A stretch of DNA of 64,000 bases. It comes from Stichopus chloronotus (lineage: Eukaryota; Echinodermata; Holothuroidea; Aspidochirotida; Stichopodidae). The translations under genes were made by a program, and so were the position numbers. Below the pieces are notes generated by a model. It did not search any database and had not been told where the DNA came from. It was given only the letters and a program-made list of their open reading frames with translations. Location of the stretch: contig CM037843.1 in NCBI GenBank assembly GCA_021234535.1, positions 41,231,200-41,295,199 of the forward strand, in the 5' to 3' direction. Of this stretch, positions 25,143 to 38,300 are shown one piece after another. Each line of letters opens with the position of its first letter. Position 1 is the stretch's first letter.

Positions 25143-25560
25143 GGCATTTGATGATATCTTTAAATATCAGCAAGTAATTGATGATATCACCAATTGTTAC
25201 ATATCATCAAATCATGAATTTAATGATATCACCAATTGTTACATATCATCAAATCATTTACTGATATCAATATATTAACTGCAATATATCATTCATTCAT
25301 GTGATATTATCTGCAATTATTTGATGATATTATCAAATATTTGACGCTTTCGCTAATTAATTTGATGATATCGACAAATGAGTTGTTGATGTCTCCAATT
25401 GAAATTGCAAATATCGTCATATAATTAGTGGTATTATCAAATAACTGCAAATATCATTAATGAATAGTGGTATCATCAAATAATTGGTAATGTAATCAAA
25501 AATTTGATGATATCATCAATGATATTATCAAATAAGTGGTAATATCATCAAATACTGGAT
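25143..25560. repeat. AT-rich degenerate satellite of (T)GATGATATCA-type units
   Basis: Repeated, partly palindromic motifs of the kind tgatgatatca / tatcatcaaat fill about 420 bp. Two adjacent copies of a segment beginning atgatatcaccaattgttac recur 42 bp apart (25181 and 25223). The other units are degenerate and variable in spacing. Confidence 0.7.
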
Positions 25561-25752
25561 ACAAAAGTGAAATGACTTTGCCATGTAGGGTCGAAGTTTT
25601 TATGGCGCATGCACAGCTCAGTACTTAGAGTTAAGTTGCCCTGCATGTCTCAATTATGATTCAACTGACAGTGTGCAAGAAATTCCCAGAGTTCGATTCA
25701 ATCGTTTCTTTCATAAGATTTTTATATGAGCACCCAGTCAAAGCATACTATT

Positions 25753-26060
25753 AAAGGGACGGTTACCTATCAGCCCAAGTTAAATATTTGGCTAGTGGAA
25801 AGCAAAATTTTGGGTTAGTTCTGCTCTTTAATTTGACAGCAATTTTTGAAAGATGCAGAGTGTAGCTTATATTCCAAAGCATACATTGTTTCATTGCACA
25901 TGTGGAGGAATTTTAGGCAGGCTGTAGAATTAGGGAATTGAAATTTCCTGTCTCTGTCTTTATAACAGAAATGTAGCGGCAATGAAAGTTATACCATTAC
26001 AAGTAACTTAAAGTGATTACGTGCCTAGGCAAAAAGTAAAACCATTGAAATTTCATCTCC
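25753..26060. repeat. Dispersed repeat fragment (family also at 44094-44220 and 56630-56690)
   Basis: One part (gatgcagagtgtagcttata, then cacatgtggaggaattttag) is similar to 44110-44200. Another part (gtgattacgtgc, then aggcaaaaagtaaa, then gaaatttcatctcc) recurs at 56637-56688. It begins ttaaaggga, like the TA-flanked MITEs elsewhere in the window. The borders were not resolved. Confidence 0.5.
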
Positions 26061-28655
26061 CAAAGTTTGGTAAGGCTTTTAATTACACCATTCAGACAAT
26101 CTGGGAAAATAAATAGGTTTCAATTGGTTAATTTTGCCATATGATTTCAAATTCTTCTAACAAAACAACAAAAAGTGTAGAATATAGTGGTTGACAGTTT
26201 TCATTCAAATCAACGGTGTGCTTCTTTGAGCAAGCCAATGGGAAGTATACTAGTATTGAATATTCAGTTAACAACTCAGGATCACTGACGCCGAGGGGAA
26301 GGTTGTGTTCAGTTCGTAGGTTATTTGTAAATACAGTGTTTCCTTTCACCAAATACTACAATTCCTGATACCTACCAAGGAGCGACGACTTGAGGAGTAT
26401 GTTTTGGATACACTAGTGAGACCTGCACTGTTGCATATTCATTATGTAGGCGGTTATAGTGAGAACCGTTAATTTTCAAATATGATTTCTGTTTTTTACT
26501 GTTTTTTATGCTGATCCCGTCGCTTTTCGAAGTAGTTACTGTTATTTTCCTTCATTGAAAGACTTAGTCCGTTCATGTACAACTTCGCGCGTACATTTAA
26601 AAATAAGGAAAAAGTTAAGATCAAACATAATCTTATCTTTTTTGCTTTTTCACACGCAATCACGGTCTCTGCCTCGACTTTCCATGCCTCGAAGCCTCCA
26701 TGCGTACAACAATCTGCAGTAAACTTACAAAAGAATTGTAAATCGATTGCTCCGTTACACAAATAACTCGTTACAAGGTTCCGTTACACAGAATATAACT
26801 CGTTACAGTAACGTTACTCGAAACTTGTTACTCCAGACCGTGCAGAACCCCAATTTAAGTTTAAGTTCCAAAGTTGTGCTATGAATATTCATATCCATTC
26901 AGGTGGGTTCGTTGATTTCAAATAACGATGATTGATAGCTAGGCTTTCTTGGAGAGTCTGAATTTTGTAAGGCCAACAAAATTGTCCAGACAATTTTTAT
27001 ATTCAAACAACTGAAAGATGACTGCATGGATCTCTTTCAGATTTTGTGAAAGGTATTATTTTCCCCTGTTTGCTCTTCCCTGAAACATTGAGACGAAGAA
27101 TAAATGTAGATGACCAGGCGATTGCCAGTACAACCTATATTCCAGTTTTAACTAAAAGAGAGGAGACTTGTGAGGCCCAGTCTTTTGTTATTGCTATAGA
27201 CTATAGAGGTATATACAGGACCGTAGTTAGGGTCATATCTTAAGAAGAGGGTGAAGGTCAAAACTTCCTACTTACTGGATGTTTTTTAACTACTCAAAAG
27301 GTGGCGACGCCACCTCCACAGTTTCCGAACAGTTGGACTATACCTTTTCATGAGCGGATCCAGAATTTTATTAACTAGGGGTACAATATTTAAAAAAAGG
27401 CGCTATCAGGCTCAGAGGAACGAGAAGCTGCCCGGTACCCCCCCCCCCCCTTGAAATACATATCTCATATACATACCTCTATTCATGTGAATAAAGGATC
27501 ATACCATGAAAATGGTAATGCATATCAAATGTGTTGAGATGATACAAGAATCACAATAAGTCATCGTCGCTCCTAGACATAAATGGTCTTTCAGCTTTAT
27601 TGATAAATTTAATGTCTGTTCTTCTAAAAATTCCTACATAAATACCTCATAACACCAAAGGAGGTGTGGGGCATGGTCAAATGTCGAATTTGTCACCTGA
27701 TCTGTGCCCTCCAGTGTGTTGGCATTCATTCTGCCCACAATGCAGAAATAGTGGAGGCTCTCCATTGAGCAGAAACCTCTAATGACTGTAGTACGTGTGC
27801 CTTATTTTCTTCATGACGTGGTAATATGTGTAATCAATCAAGCAGAGAATGAAATGTAACAGACTTCATCATGTTTCATCCGAGTGAGTTTCATCCTGTT
27901 CGCAGCTCGGTGACGGCCATAACATTAGGTCGTATGTCAAATATGAAAGAAAAAATCTAGGCCTACACTGTCCCGAAATGTTTCATGTAGTTGTCGAAAA
28001 ATAGACTAGTCTGCCTCTTCAGCTTATCTGCATGCCTCAGTCTTATAAGGGCCTAACTTGTATTCGTTTTGTATTTCAGTCATACCTTGATAGAGTCTTA
28101 CGCCACGACGGACTGCTCATAACTGGAGTGAACCTAAAGCATTTTCGTCATGAACAAGCTACTTCAGTCTACGTTGTTCCGTGAATGTTATTGAACTGGA
28201 ACATGCATGTGAATAGCCTGAATGAAAATCTACGCGGTTTGGGGTGAATTGCAGCTAGAAACACTCGAGTTGGTGGGTCTGAAAGTACAGGCAGTAATCA
28301 AATTAGAAGTAATAATATGATTAGGGAAGCAAAGAATCGAGACCGTCTGTTCAATTACTGATATGGCGCAGACAAAGTATTTGTGGTACAACCTAATTGC
28401 CACCTGTGCGTAAAGTGATCAACGGCAATACCGTCGAAAAAAAAAAGTAGGCCCTAATATCTTGTGACGACTAGAATCCATGTAATCAAATATCCATAGC
28501 TATTGAGTAGATGTATCCCAAACTGATTGAGAGATGCCAACTTGAAGGAGTGGGTGTGAAAGGCCTGAAATAATTGCCAAAAATTTAAGGTAACCCGTTT
28601 ACCATTCTTGAAACTTCATCTCACAGGCCAGGCTGTTTTAAACTTGCTTTTTTTT

Positions 28656-28843
28656 CAGGCCCGTATGCATTTTTTCAGTAGGGAGGGGGGTGGTCGATTT
28701 CACCAAAAGTGCAACATTTTACCTGACAATTATGACAAAAAATTAAAACTCATTATACATGTTGCTAACGTAGGCTGAGCGGAACTCCAGAATCTTGTGA
28801 GGGGATTCGTCTGAACCCACCCCCTCCCCATGATACGGGCCTG
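28656..28843. mobile_element. MITE family 2, copy 1 (TIR CAGGCCCGTA)
   Basis: 188 bp with ends CAGGCCCGTATGCA and ...TGATACGGGCCTG (10-11 bp perfect TIR). G-rich and C-rich tracts lie just inside and it is non-coding. The flanks are T-rich on both sides (possible 5-8 bp target duplication, ambiguous). The interior matches 59391-59608 in reverse orientation. Confidence 0.7.
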
Positions 28844-29327
28844 TTTTTACTTGTTTTTAAACAGCTTTGGATAATTCACTGTAGTCTGGGTGTTCGACTA
28901 TAAACCACTGGTGATTTGAGAGGTTCTATAATCTCTTGTAGCCACTACGTAGGTTCAAGAAAGCAAAAACTCAACAACATTTACAAGTCTCACTGGCTTC
29001 TAAAATTTTCGTTCCAGTGGACCGCATTCGACAAGTGCCACTAAGGCGTTCCACATGTTTCATTGTTTGCACAAAGCTGTGAAAAGCACACAATACACAT
29101 GATACATGGATAGGAAATTGGACACACGCCATGCATTGTCGTTGTACAGCATGTACTGTGCATATATGCATGCAGTAACTATACAATGTACTTGCATTGC
29201 GACGCGTCACGAGCTATTACCCAATGCACTGTATAGTATACTGCAGACGTGACAGTACTGAAGCACTAACAGTTCCAACGACGAAGACGTTTTCTAAGGA
29301 CCGAACTTCCAATTTGTGTAGTAAATC

Positions 29328-32300
29328 ATGGCGGTTTTCGAGGGACATGCAACCAAGCGCCAAAGGACGGATGTAGCAGGTCGAGGTGTCCAGTCTGGCG
29401 CAAGGGTAAGAAGTTTCAGAAGTGTAAATTAATGGGAAAATTTATTTGTTTTTTCGAACTTCAATTAGGCGTCGTCATGTGCATGCAGCGTATTCGTTTA
29501 GCTTAGGACCTGTAGCCTATCGAATGAAACTATAATCTTGGACAAAATACTTTGGAACACCCCGCGCCTCCGTTCAATGTTGGCTGTAGGATTGCTGTTC
29601 AAAGGGTATATTCACTTCTATAGCGCAACATTGGAAAGGGGCTCGGGGTTTCATGTTATACCCTCACCTAAAATTCAGTATTGTATTTGCAACGTACGAC
29701 AAAGTGTCCCAACAATTTTGTCCAAGAAGTTGTAGGTTGCCGCAATCGAGTAAGATACCCACAATCATACCTTTGTAGTTGTGCAGACAGGCTAATGAAA
29801 TAACCTTCCTTTTGCATTTCTGTAAAAATGGTGTAACAGTGTAAAAGTACAATCTGAGTGAATTGTGCAACCGTTGAAGCGGAAGGTATTTACTGCGCCA
29901 TTTGAGAATATTAACTGCAGACTAGGCTAAGTAAGTTACAAGCAATTGTTGTTATTGTATGTGAAATTGAGTGTATACTCCCAAAGGCAGTTTCTTTGGA
30001 AGAAGGACAGCACTTGTTAAGCAAGTTCATTTATTGACTAGGCCTACATGTTTTTGTTTTAGGATCGTTTTGATGAGCCACACAAGGCAGGTCCATCTCG
30101 TGTTGTTCTTGTCGGTGGCCTGAATAATGCTATGGAGAATGATCTTGTCGAAGCCATGCAGCACTTTGGACCAATCAGGTACATCAAGCAGTTTTCTTTA
30201 TTTGTTTAGGTCAGAGCTTCCCTTTGAAATATATAGTTACCCAAATTTCTGCTGTTAGAACTCTTCATTGCTTGTTCATGTTTCCCCTAGCCTGTGCGTA
30301 CTTCACTAAATATGGGTGTTATTAAGTGTTGCTTTATGTGAACTTGGTTGCTTCTTTGAAGGCATTTTTTACTGACAGTTGAAGGGGTTCTTAAATGAAA
30401 GGGAATAATTCTCCCCTGCAAATTGCAGGCATTTCAACACCCATGCCAGTATCTCCTTAATCAAGATATTGCTGTCTGAAGAAAGACTGCTCTGTTCCAA
30501 AAATATTTTTAGTCGCTTCAAGGTTACCAAACTTCTATATAATAGTGGCAAATTATTTAAAGTCTTTGTTTCTCTTTGAAATCCTCATTTACTGTAACCT
30601 TGAAATTTGACAATAGTGAAAATGTAGATTTTGTGTAAGTTAGATATACCATAAAATATTTTAGAAATTAAGGTCTCATCTCTGAAACTATTGTAATGTT
30701 TTTTTTTTCAAACAGTCAATATTGTAAAAAGATACAAAGGATATGGTGTATCTGTGTCTGGGTAACATTACAAGTTCATGATGATGTATTACTTTCAAAA
30801 ACATGCTATAGCAATATGGTTTTTACCAATTAAGAGAGGCTTGTATTCCTAATTTTTATGAAATTTCCTTCAGTTGCCAATCCCTTGAAATTTTGAGAAA
30901 TTGTTGAGAACATGGTTTTATCATCTTTCCAGTTACATCAAAATGCTACCAAGGAAAGGAGAGGCATTAGTGGAATTTGAAGATCTTGAAAGTGGGAAGG
31001 CCTGTGTAGAATATCTTCAGGTAATTACAAAACATGCAGTTTTGTTTGAACCGTTGGTGTCTGCAGTGTGTTTAAATGTTTTAAGAGAGTTCGTACCTCG
31101 CAGGCGATTGTGAAAAGAAGGGGGAAGGGAACTCCAGTAGTCATTGAAGTGTAATGAATTAACTTCTTATTGTGACAAAGATTATGACAGTGGTTATACA
31201 CAGCATGTGTCAGTAACTGGAGTAGAGAAGAATGTATTTACCTTTGAGATGTTATGAGTAGTGAAAAAGTCATTTGATGGTACTCACTGATTTCGTACGA
31301 TGCATTTTTCTTTTTATTCCTTTGGAGGATGACTGTATGAAAGTATGTTAGGTCTGTCTCTATACTTCTGTTCCTCTTAAAGGGAAATAGGGCATTTGTC
31401 TTAGAGAAGACATTCATATTTTTGAAACCAATGTTTGTGGATGCAGAATGATAGATTATTCAAAATAAGGAAGGACAGTAGCCTTCTCTTCAAGAAATAA
31501 GCTCCTCATAGATAGAAATTCAGTTATTTGTTGCTCAAAACTAATTTGTTCACCCAAACTTTTCAAAATTCAGATGATGCATTTTCCATTACTCATCACA
31601 TGCATAATGTTTTGAGGAGATGAAGCTTAGTAAATGTCTATTGAAGAGACTGAATGGTTTAACAATGATTACTGCTATATTCTTTTGTATGTCATTTTGG
31701 TGTATTCTAAACACTCTGTTTCCCTTTACATAGCATTTCTGTTAGGAATTAAATCCACATTGTGTTCTGTATGCATTATCCGCAGCTCCACCCCAATAAT
31801 GTCATCAACGTGGGAGGGAATCCAGCTTATTTCGACTACTATGAAAGACAGAGAATCCCAAGACCAGGGTAAGTACAATATCACCACCCACGTCAGTCAG
31901 GCCAGCGTAGTGTCCTACCTTGATAAGGGAGCATGTCACATGCGTTCATATTGGTGGGCTCTGTGAATTAATCAGAGGTGGTATGATGTACGTTGTCGCT
32001 CACTTTGGTGTACGTGCATTAGAAAAGAGAAAGAAGAGACAAACTAGGTCGTCCTATTTTCAAATTTTCATAAACTACCTGTATGCATAATAGTGAGACT
32101 AAGTCTTCAAAAACCATGATTTGTGTCTACCCTGTGGTAGTCTAGTGTCACTATCGACAATGGCCACTTGTTGCAATTGCCTCGTCTCTGTCAGCAAATC
32201 CTCAGGAATTGAAAGCAAAGCAAAAATCAAGATAGTTTGAAATTTGTTGATTCTGTTTCTGATATCTGCTTACTAGTGCTTTTGTCATTTTTTATTTTAT

Positions 32301-35300
32301 AGAGAGGTTGAAATGGAAGAAGACAGCACTCCACCAAACTGTGTTCTCCTCATCACTGTCCTGTATCCAAAGTATCCCATGGACACGGTATGTTTGCCTT
32401 TGAAGGTGTAGTTTTACAAAGTTTGATTTCTCTCTGAATGCACTCTTGTTGCCAGTCTTCTTGTATCGGTGAAGCGGGAATTGGTGTTTGTTGGTAACGC
32501 CCTGTCATACTTTTAGCAGAATGCCTTATCACAACCCTTATAGTGCAGTAATGATCAAAAAGTGACTGATAATCTTCTAACAGACAAAAGCTGCTTCATC
32601 ATTCGTAACTGTTTCTGTCTACCTTTTCTGCAAAAAGATTTGCAACTGCATTCAGTGCCAGCACAGTTCGTTATCAAGGATGATTTTCATTCTGTCTGAC
32701 TTATGAAGACGTTTAATTACATCTAGTGAGGCAAATAATCGGCAAGATGTAATTTTTTTTTTTTTTCTCAAGACCTAGTTCAGATGCCCAACACCCTGAG
32801 TACTTCTTTCAGCTACTTGTACTCATTTGGAGAGGTAAGTCCTATAGGGTACATAATGCGGTCATACCCCACAACTTTTGATCGTTTCTTATCATTCACA
32901 GCAAGTCATTCACAAAGTGGCGGATAAAGATGGAAATGTGCTGAGAATTGTCATGATTCGCAAGAACGGCGTCCAGGCCATGGTGGAATATCCTTTTAAT
33001 AGGGCATTACGGGCTGGTTCCGGTCCAATATTGCGTATTGATGATGAGACTCATGGTGTTACCTCATAGTTATCCTCACACGTTCATTCATGATTGGTAG
33101 AGCTCTTGATTCAGCTCTTGCTTGAACTCTTTTGGGTACTCCATACTTTCATGGCTTTGATATGGAGGCAAGCAAACAGTCAGAGTGAGGAACTTTGTCT
33201 GAAATATTTTACTTTCACTTATCAATGCTTTGGTTGCGCTTGGAGCACAGACAGAAATAAATAACAGAGACAGTTCTGTATGGAGGACCTGGCCATGTCA
33301 AATTGAAGTGTTTGATACAGGAAAAAAAGAAAAGTTTTAGATGTTTTCAAACATTTCATGAACTCTTGACGTCTTCATGACATTCTATGTGTGGCAGATT
33401 GTGCTGGATATCTTTTCATCCTGTTACACCTCTTGCCTGTACTAGCTTGTCTACCTCAAAAGAATTTACTCCTTGTTCTATAGTTATAATGTCATCTAAA
33501 AACATCTTTAACTACCAAATTCATCATCCAATGTGTTTTTCACATTTGATGTTTACTTATGTAAACTGCTCTCTGATACCGTTTTGTCATAAATCTGTTT
33601 ATTTGTTCTGTAGCATGTCAAATATACCTGAGTGCCGTAGCAGTTGTGCAAACATTCCCGTTACTCTCTGTTGTATCATTGCAAACCTCCATAGCTGTAT
33701 TGGAGCATCATTCAGCATTTGGTGATTGTGAAGTGGTGTGGTGGATTTCAACATTCCATGACAGTCCAAGTAACTTTTTTTTTTATAATTTTGTAGCTCA
33801 TATTTTATCATCAGTGTGCATGTGTATTGTGGTAACATCTATAAGTTAAATGATATCCCTTAAAGGACTGAGTCATAGCCAAATGTTAGATTGTTGGGGG
33901 GAGGAGAAATACTACATCTTCACAGCTCTTTACTTGGTACATGTCATTGTTGGTGGTGGCCTGAAATATTCACATTTTTATTTTCTCCTACTAAAGTGGG
34001 AACAACAATATATGGCATGTTCAGTGATAAGAGGAATGGTCACCTGGCCTCACTCAGAACTATACCTTTAATAGTCATCTATAGAGCAGAATTATTGCAC
34101 TGTGTGTATGCATACCATGCTGCAATCTGAGAGAAGCATGATAATCCAACAAGAACATTGATTTAACGATGGTTTAAAGTTTAAGTTGATGAATCAAGTG
34201 ATTTGGGAGAATTCGTTTCCTTGTTGGCTTTTCTGCTGAGCTTTATTGCTGTCTGAAGATGAAGAGAGGAGAATTCTGATTACTAGAGTCAATACAGCTC
34301 ACAGTTTATTACGGGTTTCATTACATTGCTGAATAAATCAGGCTATGAGTGTCCAACACGATTCTTGTTCAAATCTTTTGCAGGCATTGAGTATTTAGCA
34401 GTTTGAGTCCATTTTGCCACCAGTTGTATTTAGGAGGAAATATCCCTCCTAAATACAACTGGTCTTCTCCACTCTGTTGCTCTTGTGCAAAATTATTGGT
34501 GTGTGTTTGGAAAGAAAGAGATAGTGGCAAGGAATCACAAAGTCATATGACTGTCTAGTTTTTCTCTCATCTTTACAAAAGGATGCTTGCATTTAATGAA
34601 AAAAGGTGTAAATTTGGTGAAATGTGTGTTCTTAAAGTAAACAAGTGAGAAGCATATTGAAACATTGTTGCATATCCTTTAGGCTTTCATCCAACCAACA
34701 ATTATTCTACAGAGTTAAAGGAGTTTTGTCCTAGCTATGAATGGGATGCTATTGCTCTCCATAATGAAAGTTTGCTGTCTGTAGTATTGTTAACTGCATC
34801 CGTCTGGCCTAATGTTATGTCACAAAGTTTGATTTCCTTAACCATTTGAATCACGTTTGACTCTATCGAAAGCGCCACGGAGACCAAGGTGAGACTCAAT
34901 GGTAGGGACGTCTACTCTGGTTGCTGCACCCTCAAGATCGAATATGCCAGGGTAGGTAGGCCTTTGTCATGCAGTTCTTGTGTTTTGTTTTCTGTTCAGT
35001 CGCTGCTAGTAGCTTTTAAATTCCTTTGTGAAGTCGACCAGTTGGCTGAGCAGAGGGCTGGCCTTTTCATTGTATTTTCAGTGATTGATGTTAGTCTTGA
35101 AGTATTACACGTATGCAATTTAGGCTAACAGAACTTGACAAGGTTAAGCACCTCACCATCAAATTCCAGGCAGCAAGTCTCATCGTGTGTGTTGGAGTGT
35201 TTTCAAGTAGGACACCTGAAAAGTTCAAGAGTATTCAAATACCACTCCGTTTGTTGGTACAAAGTCCACATGCAGCAATATTCAATTAAGATATCTCTCC

Positions 35301-38300
35301 ATAGCAATTCCAAAGTCATGCCATGGTAACATGAGTTTTTATTACACAGTATTTTGGCAAGGGTTGTCTCAATACTGTACATATATTATCCATAGGACAA
35401 ATGATGCAAGAATGAAAGGAGTGCCCATTATGGAATACTGCAGCAATTTTAAGTTTCTCGTTAGCAATTTTAATAACCCCTGAATATTTTCAAGAGACCG
35501 TGCAGGCCTTGACTTAAGGGTAAAAAAGTCCCTGGCCAGCTGGGTCAGTCATTTATAGACTCCACTGGTGCTACCATGTTTTCATTGGTCCTGTTTCCAT
35601 GGCAAATGCTGTTGTCAAGTTTGAAAAGAATACATCAAAGATGAGATTTTAATGTTTGTGGTGGAACGACACAAGTTTATTATTCATGTTAACTGTCGAA
35701 ATAAACTTCCATATACCATTTTTATGTTTTTAAAATATAGCCTGTCATTTTGGCATACTGCTCTCTGGCTTTTATTTCTGGGGTTTATCTTATATACAAT
35801 GATGCGTGTGTCTATTCACAGTAGAAATCATTCACATGGTTTTCTAAATGGTTACGTTGGAAAATAGGTGGTAAATAAATCCAGTGAAACATATATCCCA
35901 AATGCTCCATCCACATTCAATCTTTACCAAATGCGAAATAAATTACAATTCTTTTAAAAAAATGCCTATTTGTTTTACTCATGATCAATATTTTTCAAGT
36001 TACGTAAAGAAGAAAACAACATTGGCAAATGTTTTCAGAAGATTTCTTGCCTGGCTCCTTTTACTAAGTTCAATGTCAATTAAAAGACACAGGCTTAGGC
36101 CTGTATATCCAAACCATCTGCAAAGTGACAGTGGACATATCACAATGCATAGAAATACAAATATGAACATATATTCCTATGGTCAAAACCCTTCACAGAG
36201 CCAACATTCTGCTACTTAAGTGACTATGATCAATGAACAAAAGAAAAAAATGTTATTTAAGCGTTTTATTTTAACTGTTAAAAGCCTGAAGTACACAACT
36301 TACAAAAAAGTAGTTTGTACCCTGTGTTGCTGAAATTTGAGTCACAGAACTGGTAAGGCTATTCACTATACACCTGCTACGTTAGATTATCGGTACTTGA
36401 AATTTTCGGAAGGTTGTACACTCTCCTACCTGTTTCTTTTCACTTAGCTTCTGAGTACATTTCAACTTCAAAAATGTATGCGATACAGTTTGCTTTACAT
36501 GACATGTGTAACATTCCTTGGAACATTCCTTAGTGTGTTTTCACCTGATACTCTATACCATTCGACTGCAGGACTGACCATGAGAGAGACTTTGCGAAAC
36601 CCAAATTGATAGATTTTGTTACTTTAAACATGCTACGGCACAAAAGAATTTGCGGAATCAAATAGTGGAAAACAGTTTGCTTTGGTAGGAAATCCGTCAG
36701 CGGCCCTAGCTTCAATTAAAAGACCTGATGGTGCTTTTAGTTATTTTCATGGATTACATCCATGAATCAAGGCAGTCACTAGGGGGGGGGGGGTTAACTT
36801 CATCATGTAGTGATAGAAACGAACTTTCCAACATGCATATTGTGTAGAGGATTATCGCGGGTGACACATCGATGAGGTGGTAAAAACCACAGTTCATTCC
36901 CTGCCTTTACGTAGTTAGAAGGCGGCAGATTACAATCATGGTGGAATGGCTAACGTATGTGGAACCAGTGGTCAACTGCAGCAGCATCAGAACACTGCAC
37001 CACAGAGTAGAGAACCATAATACATACAGGCATACAGTGTATGCATATAACATTTACCCTACATATATTTCCTCCGTATGGGTTTTCAGTACACTCAGAA
37101 CAGGAAACAGTTTGTTTCTTAACCAGCATACTTTGCCATATTTTAACTTGAAATTTCATTAACGTCATTCTGTTTCATGGAAAGATCAAGGTCATTCACT
37201 GTGAAGGTTGATGGTCAGTGTCGTGCACACACAGTGTTATCTGCTCGCAGTTATAGATACTGTATGAGTTTCATATGCTTGGATTTGTGGAAGGCGTGAA
37301 GGGATTTGATTTGCGTTTGCCCCGGGCCCAAAATTCAGACCTGTGATACCCATCGGACACAGTGCGGTCAGGTTCCTGGTACCCGAAAGTACAAGTCCAG
37401 TTAGGCTAGGAGTTCATAGTGAGGTCATTATATAACGTTTTGCTTTGCATGTTAATACAACACCATGCACCTTCTGTAAGGACATGGTAATGAAGTTGTT
37501 CTTAGATACATGCTGAACTTTGTTACACATTTAGCATATATACATTAATGAAACTTTGGATCCCGGTAGCAATTCCATAACTGGGTACTGGCATTGTCAG
37601 TTGGGTACTACCCAGTTACCTGATGCAAACACTAATTTCGATCACTCCTATGAACATGGCCAAAGAAGAGAATATTATTCTCATGATCCTGCAATAGGAG
37701 GTATTGTGTAAGGTGAGATTTTCAGAACAGAGATATGCAACGCTGACAGTTCTTCTTGATTCCATGTACCTTCTGAGTGTGGGTTTAAGAGAAAACTGAA
37801 GCAAATAATTCTTTGATAATTTCAAAGTGGCATGTGTAATCCATAACTTAGAAATTTATCTTTCTGTGTTTGGTTGGTTTTGGGTTTTTAAAAAAGAATA
37901 AAATCCTAAATGTTTCTTTTCACTATAAGAGAAATAGACCCCCTCACATTTGTGGTGGTCTCTTATTCTGTGTTTGCCATTGGCTCTTGTGTTTTAAATT
38001 GCAGCCTAAGACGTTGACAGTTCACAAGAACGACTCAGAGACGTATGATTTCACCACCCCAGCTATCCAACCTGGTAAGTGTCTTTCACTTCATATTGCA
38101 ATGTGATATTTGTCATCAGAATACAGATTTTCAAGAATGAAAGTTGATATCAACTGATATTGTTTGTAGTCAGCAAATGTTATTTTTTTTAAATAAAAGG
38201 AAAAACATTTGGTCCAGTTGATGATGGTAGTTGCTTGTAGCCTTGTTGAGTTCTCAATATAAAAGTTTGCCACTTTCCAGGCCTGTAAAAGTCATGAAAT

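Larger units (their letters stand above)
24520..29327. other. Divergent intergenic region between SCCPDH-B and the hnRNP L-like gene
   Basis: No exon with recognisable homology was found. It contains the 5' flanks/promoters of both divergent genes, an AT-rich satellite-like tract (25143-25560), dispersed-repeat pieces (25753-26060) and a MITE (28656-28843). No obvious TATA box at expected distances from either start codon; untranslated first exons cannot be excluded. Confidence 0.5.
32303..34951 (+). other. hnRNP L-like RRM2 exons (5-7), interrupted by an AT-AC intron
   Basis: Exon 5 gives NCVLLITVLYPKYPMDT, exon 6 gives QVIHKVADKDGNVLRIVMIR followed by KNGVQAMV, and exon 7 gives FDSIESATETK through YSGCCTLKIEYAR. 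These line up with hnRNP L RRM2 without gaps. The glutamate of the RNP1-like MVEF is encoded by ga at the end of exon 6 and g at the start of exon 7. Confidence 0.92.

Noticed and set aside
25143..25560. CRISPR-like array
   Set aside because: Repeat units are degenerate, palindromic and irregularly spaced with no unique spacers, in a eukaryotic context.
32988..33069. Reading exon 6 of the hnRNP L-like gene straight on to the TAG at 33067
   Set aside because: The added residues (YPFNRALRAG and onward) have no family match, whereas AT-AC splicing gives the conserved RRM2 sequence.
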